Assembly: GCA_052388455.1 (NCBI GenBank)
Contig: JBQTIA010000046.1
Coordinates: forward strand, 1 to 45,214
Direction: 5' to 3'
DNA from: CAZSNH01 sp052388455
Lineage (GTDB): Bacteria > Pseudomonadota > Alphaproteobacteria > Rhizobiales > Hyphomicrobiaceae
DNA length: 45,214 bases
Numbering within the stretch: position 1 is the first letter of the stretch; each line of letters opens with the position of its first letter. The position numbers and the translations under genes were made by a program. The notes beneath the pieces are model-generated. The model made no database searches. It saw only the letters and a program-made list of their open reading frames with translations, and had not been told where the DNA came from. Shown here one piece after another: positions 43,388 through 45,214 of this stretch.

Positions 43388-45214
43388 TCACTCGTCGCGC
43401 TTGCGAGGAACGCTCGGAACCGCGCCGCCACTGGAACGGGGCGGTTTTTCCTTCTTCTCCTTCGGCCCGGGCAGCGCCTTGCGCGGCGCCGTGTCGACGA
43501 GGGCCGCCTGGGGACCTTCGTCGCCACCCTCATCCTCGTCGTCTTCTGAGGACTTCGGTTTCTTCGATGGGTCGGCGGCAATCAGGTCGAAGGCCAGCTT
43601 GCGGTCGAGACCTTCGCCGACCAAGCTCACCTTCGCAATGCCGCCGTGCTCCAGTTTGCCGAACAGCAGCTCGTCGGCGAGCGGCTTCTTGATGTGCTCC
43701 TGGATCACGCGCGCGAGCGGTCGGGCGCCGAACTTCTCGTCGTAGCCGATTTCGCCGATCCACTTCAGCGCCGCCTCCGACATCTCGATGGTGACACCAC
43801 GGTCGGCGAGCTGCGCTTCGAGCTGGAAGATGAACTTCTCGACCACCTTGGCGATCACCTCGGGCGGCAGGCCGGAGAAGGCGATGGTCGCGTCGAGCCG
43901 GTTGCGGAACTCGGGAGTGAACATACGGTTGATCGCATCCGAATCCTCTCCCTCTCGCTTGTGCCGGTTGAAGCCCATGGGCGCCTTGGCGAGGTCGGAG
44001 GCACCGGCGTTGGTGGTCATGATCAGGATGATGTTGCGGAAATCGACCGACTTGCCGTTGTGATCGGTCAGCTTGCCGTGGTCCATCACCTGCAGCAGTA
44101 TGTTGTAGAGATCGGGGTGAGCCTTCTCGATTTCATCGAGCAGCAGCACCGAGTGGGGGTGCTGATCGACGCCGTCGGTCAACAGACCGCCCTGGTCGAA
44201 GCCGACGTAGCCCGGCGGCGCACCGATGAGGCGCGATACGGTGTGCTTTTCCATGTACTCGGACATGTCGAAGCGCAGCAGCTCGACGCCCATCAGCGCG
44301 GCGAGCTGCTTGGCCACCTCGGTCTTGCCGACGCCGGTCGGACCTGAGAACAGGTAGCAGCCGATCGGCTTCTCCGGTTCGCGCAGACCAGCACGGGCGA
44401 GCTTGATCGCCGCCGACAGCGCTACGATCGCCTTGTCCTGACCGAACACCAGGCGCTTCAGATCCTTTTCGAGATTGGACAGCACCTCGGCGTCGGACTT
44501 GGTGACCGTCTTCGGCGGGATGCGAGCCATGGTCGCGACGGTCGCCTCGACATCTTTGATCGTAATCTTTTTCTTGCGCTTGCCCTCGGGAACGAGCATC
44601 TGCGACGCACCGGTTTCGTCGATGACGTCGATCGCCTTGTCGGGCAGCTTGCGGTCGTGGATGTACTTGGCGGACAGTTCCACCGCCGCCCTCACGGCCT
44701 CGTTGGTGTACTTGAGCTTGTGAAATTCCTCGAAATAGGGCTTCAGCCCTTTCAGGATTTCGATCGAATCCTCGATGGTCGGCTCCTTGACGTCGATTTT
44801 CTGGAAACGACGGACGAGGGCGCGATCCTTCTCGAAGTGCTGGCGATACTCCTTGTAGGTCGTCGAGCCGATGCAGCGCACGGTGCCAGACTGCAGCGCC
44901 GGCTTCAGCAGGTTCGAGGCGTCCATGGCACCGCCCGACGTCGCGCCGGCGCCGATGACGGTGTGAATCTCATCGATGAACAGGATTGCGCCGGGATAGT
45001 TTTCGACCTCCTTCATCACCGCCTTGAGCCGCTCCTCGAAGTCACCGCGATAGCGCGTGCCGGCCAGCAGCGCACCCATGTCGAGCGAGAAGATGGTCGA
45101 GCCCCTGAGCACCTCGGGCACCTCGCCGCGGATGATCTTGCGAGCAAGGCCCTCGGCGATGGCGGTCTTGCCGACACCGGGATCGCCGACGAAAAGCGGA
45201 TTGTTCTTCTGCCG
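43388..45214 (-). CDS. clpA: ATP-dependent Clp protease ATP-binding subunit ClpA (5' part beyond window)
   Basis: 609 residues seen, to the window edge. ClpA unfolds proteins and feeds them to ClpP. Present: first AAA+ domain from Walker A GDPGVGKTAIAEGLA onward (ALLAGTRYRGDFEERLK, ILFIDEIHTVIGAG), and second AAA+ domain with FSGPTGVGKTEVAKQLA and VLLLDEIEKAHPDLYNILLQ, plus the sensor region. The C-terminus is extended by an acidic then basic low-complexity tail (DEDEGGDEGPQ to PRKRDE). The N-terminal ClpS-binding domain lies outside the window. Confidence 0.96.
   Translation of the reverse strand, partial: RQKNNPLFVGDPGVGKTAIAEGLARKIIRGEVPEVLRGSTIFSLDMGALLAGTRYRGDFEERLKAVMKEVENYPGAILFIDEIHTVIGAGATSGGAMDASNLLKPALQSGTVRCIGSTTYKEYRQHFEKDRALVRRFQKIDVKEPTIEDSIEILKGLKPYFEEFHKLKYTNEAVRAAVELSAKYIHDRKLPDKAIDVIDETGASQMLVPEGKRKKKITIKDVEATVATMARIPPKTVTKSDAEVLSNLEKDLKRLVFGQDKAIVALSAAIKLARAGLREPEKPIGCYLFSGPTGVGKTEVAKQLAALMGVELLRFDMSEYMEKHTVSRLIGAPPGYVGFDQGGLLTDGVDQHPHSVLLLDEIEKAHPDLYNILLQVMDHGKLTDHNGKSVDFRNIILIMTTNAGASDLAKAPMGFNRHKREGEDSDAINRMFTPEFRNRLDATIAFSGLPPEVIAKVVEKFIFQLEAQLADRGVTIEMSEAALKWIGEIGYDEKFGARPLARVIQEHIKKPLADELLFGKLEHGGIAKVSLVGEGLDRKLAFDLIAADPSKKPKSSEDDEDEGGDEGPQAALVDTAPRKALPGPKEKKEKPPRSSGGAVPSVPRKRDE

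Overview
The window looks like chromosomal DNA of a GC-rich alphaproteobacterium, most likely Hyphomicrobiales. Pointers are groES-groEL behind a degenerate CIRCE, a 105-aa H-NS/HvrA-type protein, a Nudix-DUF6111-CCA transferase operon, an alphaproteobacterial-type SodB, a split methylmalonyl-CoA mutase, and dispersed palindromic repeats. The first ~100 bases are G/C homopolymer and look like a poor contig end.

Region by region: (1) 1-13 kb is rich in nucleotide signalling. A zinc-ribbon/cyclase/AAA/TPR protein (minus) diverges from a flavin amine oxidase carrying a C-terminal cyclic-nucleotide-binding domain. Then come a small membrane protein, a class III aminotransferase, a glutamine-synthetase-like ligase (probable amine catabolism) and a membrane 2Fe-2S adenylate cyclase. 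Next is a receptor-channel gene closely resembling ionotropic glutamate receptors. (2) 13-18.7 kb holds an ABC exporter, hemF, and a Ro60/Rsr orthologue (TROVE-vWA). Directly upstream of rsr, on the same strand, lie three tandem RNAs that I read as Y RNAs. Two contain circularly permuted tRNA-like modules and one is short and lacks the module. (3) 18.7-26.3 kb is mostly housekeeping: a lytic-transglycosylase-like protein, nudix-DUF6111-cca, a DUF433/PIN-like toxin-antitoxin pair whose toxin has a nonsense codon, groESL and an H-NS-like gene. (4) 26.5-31 kb holds a MacAB-type efflux operon, then a plus-strand terminator with an ORF-less group II intron placed right behind it. (5) 31-35 kb holds sodB, an RTX-type gene interrupted by one in-frame TAG, and a HerA/DUF853-type ATPase. 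(6) 35.6-41.5 kb is a methylmalonyl-CoA mutase operon in which a DUF4253 gene and a membrane gene sit between mutA and mutB. mutB carries an in-frame palindromic element near its N-terminus. (7) 41.5-45.2 kb holds an IS630 remnant, an MNT/HEPN pair (HEPN interrupted by TAG), a lipoprotein and the 3' part of clpA, cut by the right edge.

The standout is the Ro-Y RNA locus: one protein gene plus three RNAs sharing one architecture, namely a closing stem, a TGGTGRAG/GTTCC internal loop and a TACTTCG element. Other notable items are the iGluR-like channel, the cNMP-domain amine oxidase between two cyclases, the coding palindrome in mutB and the structurally intact but ORF-less intron. Three accessory genes are each broken by one in-frame stop codon, while normal genes here also end in TAG, so stop-codon reassignment is not supported.
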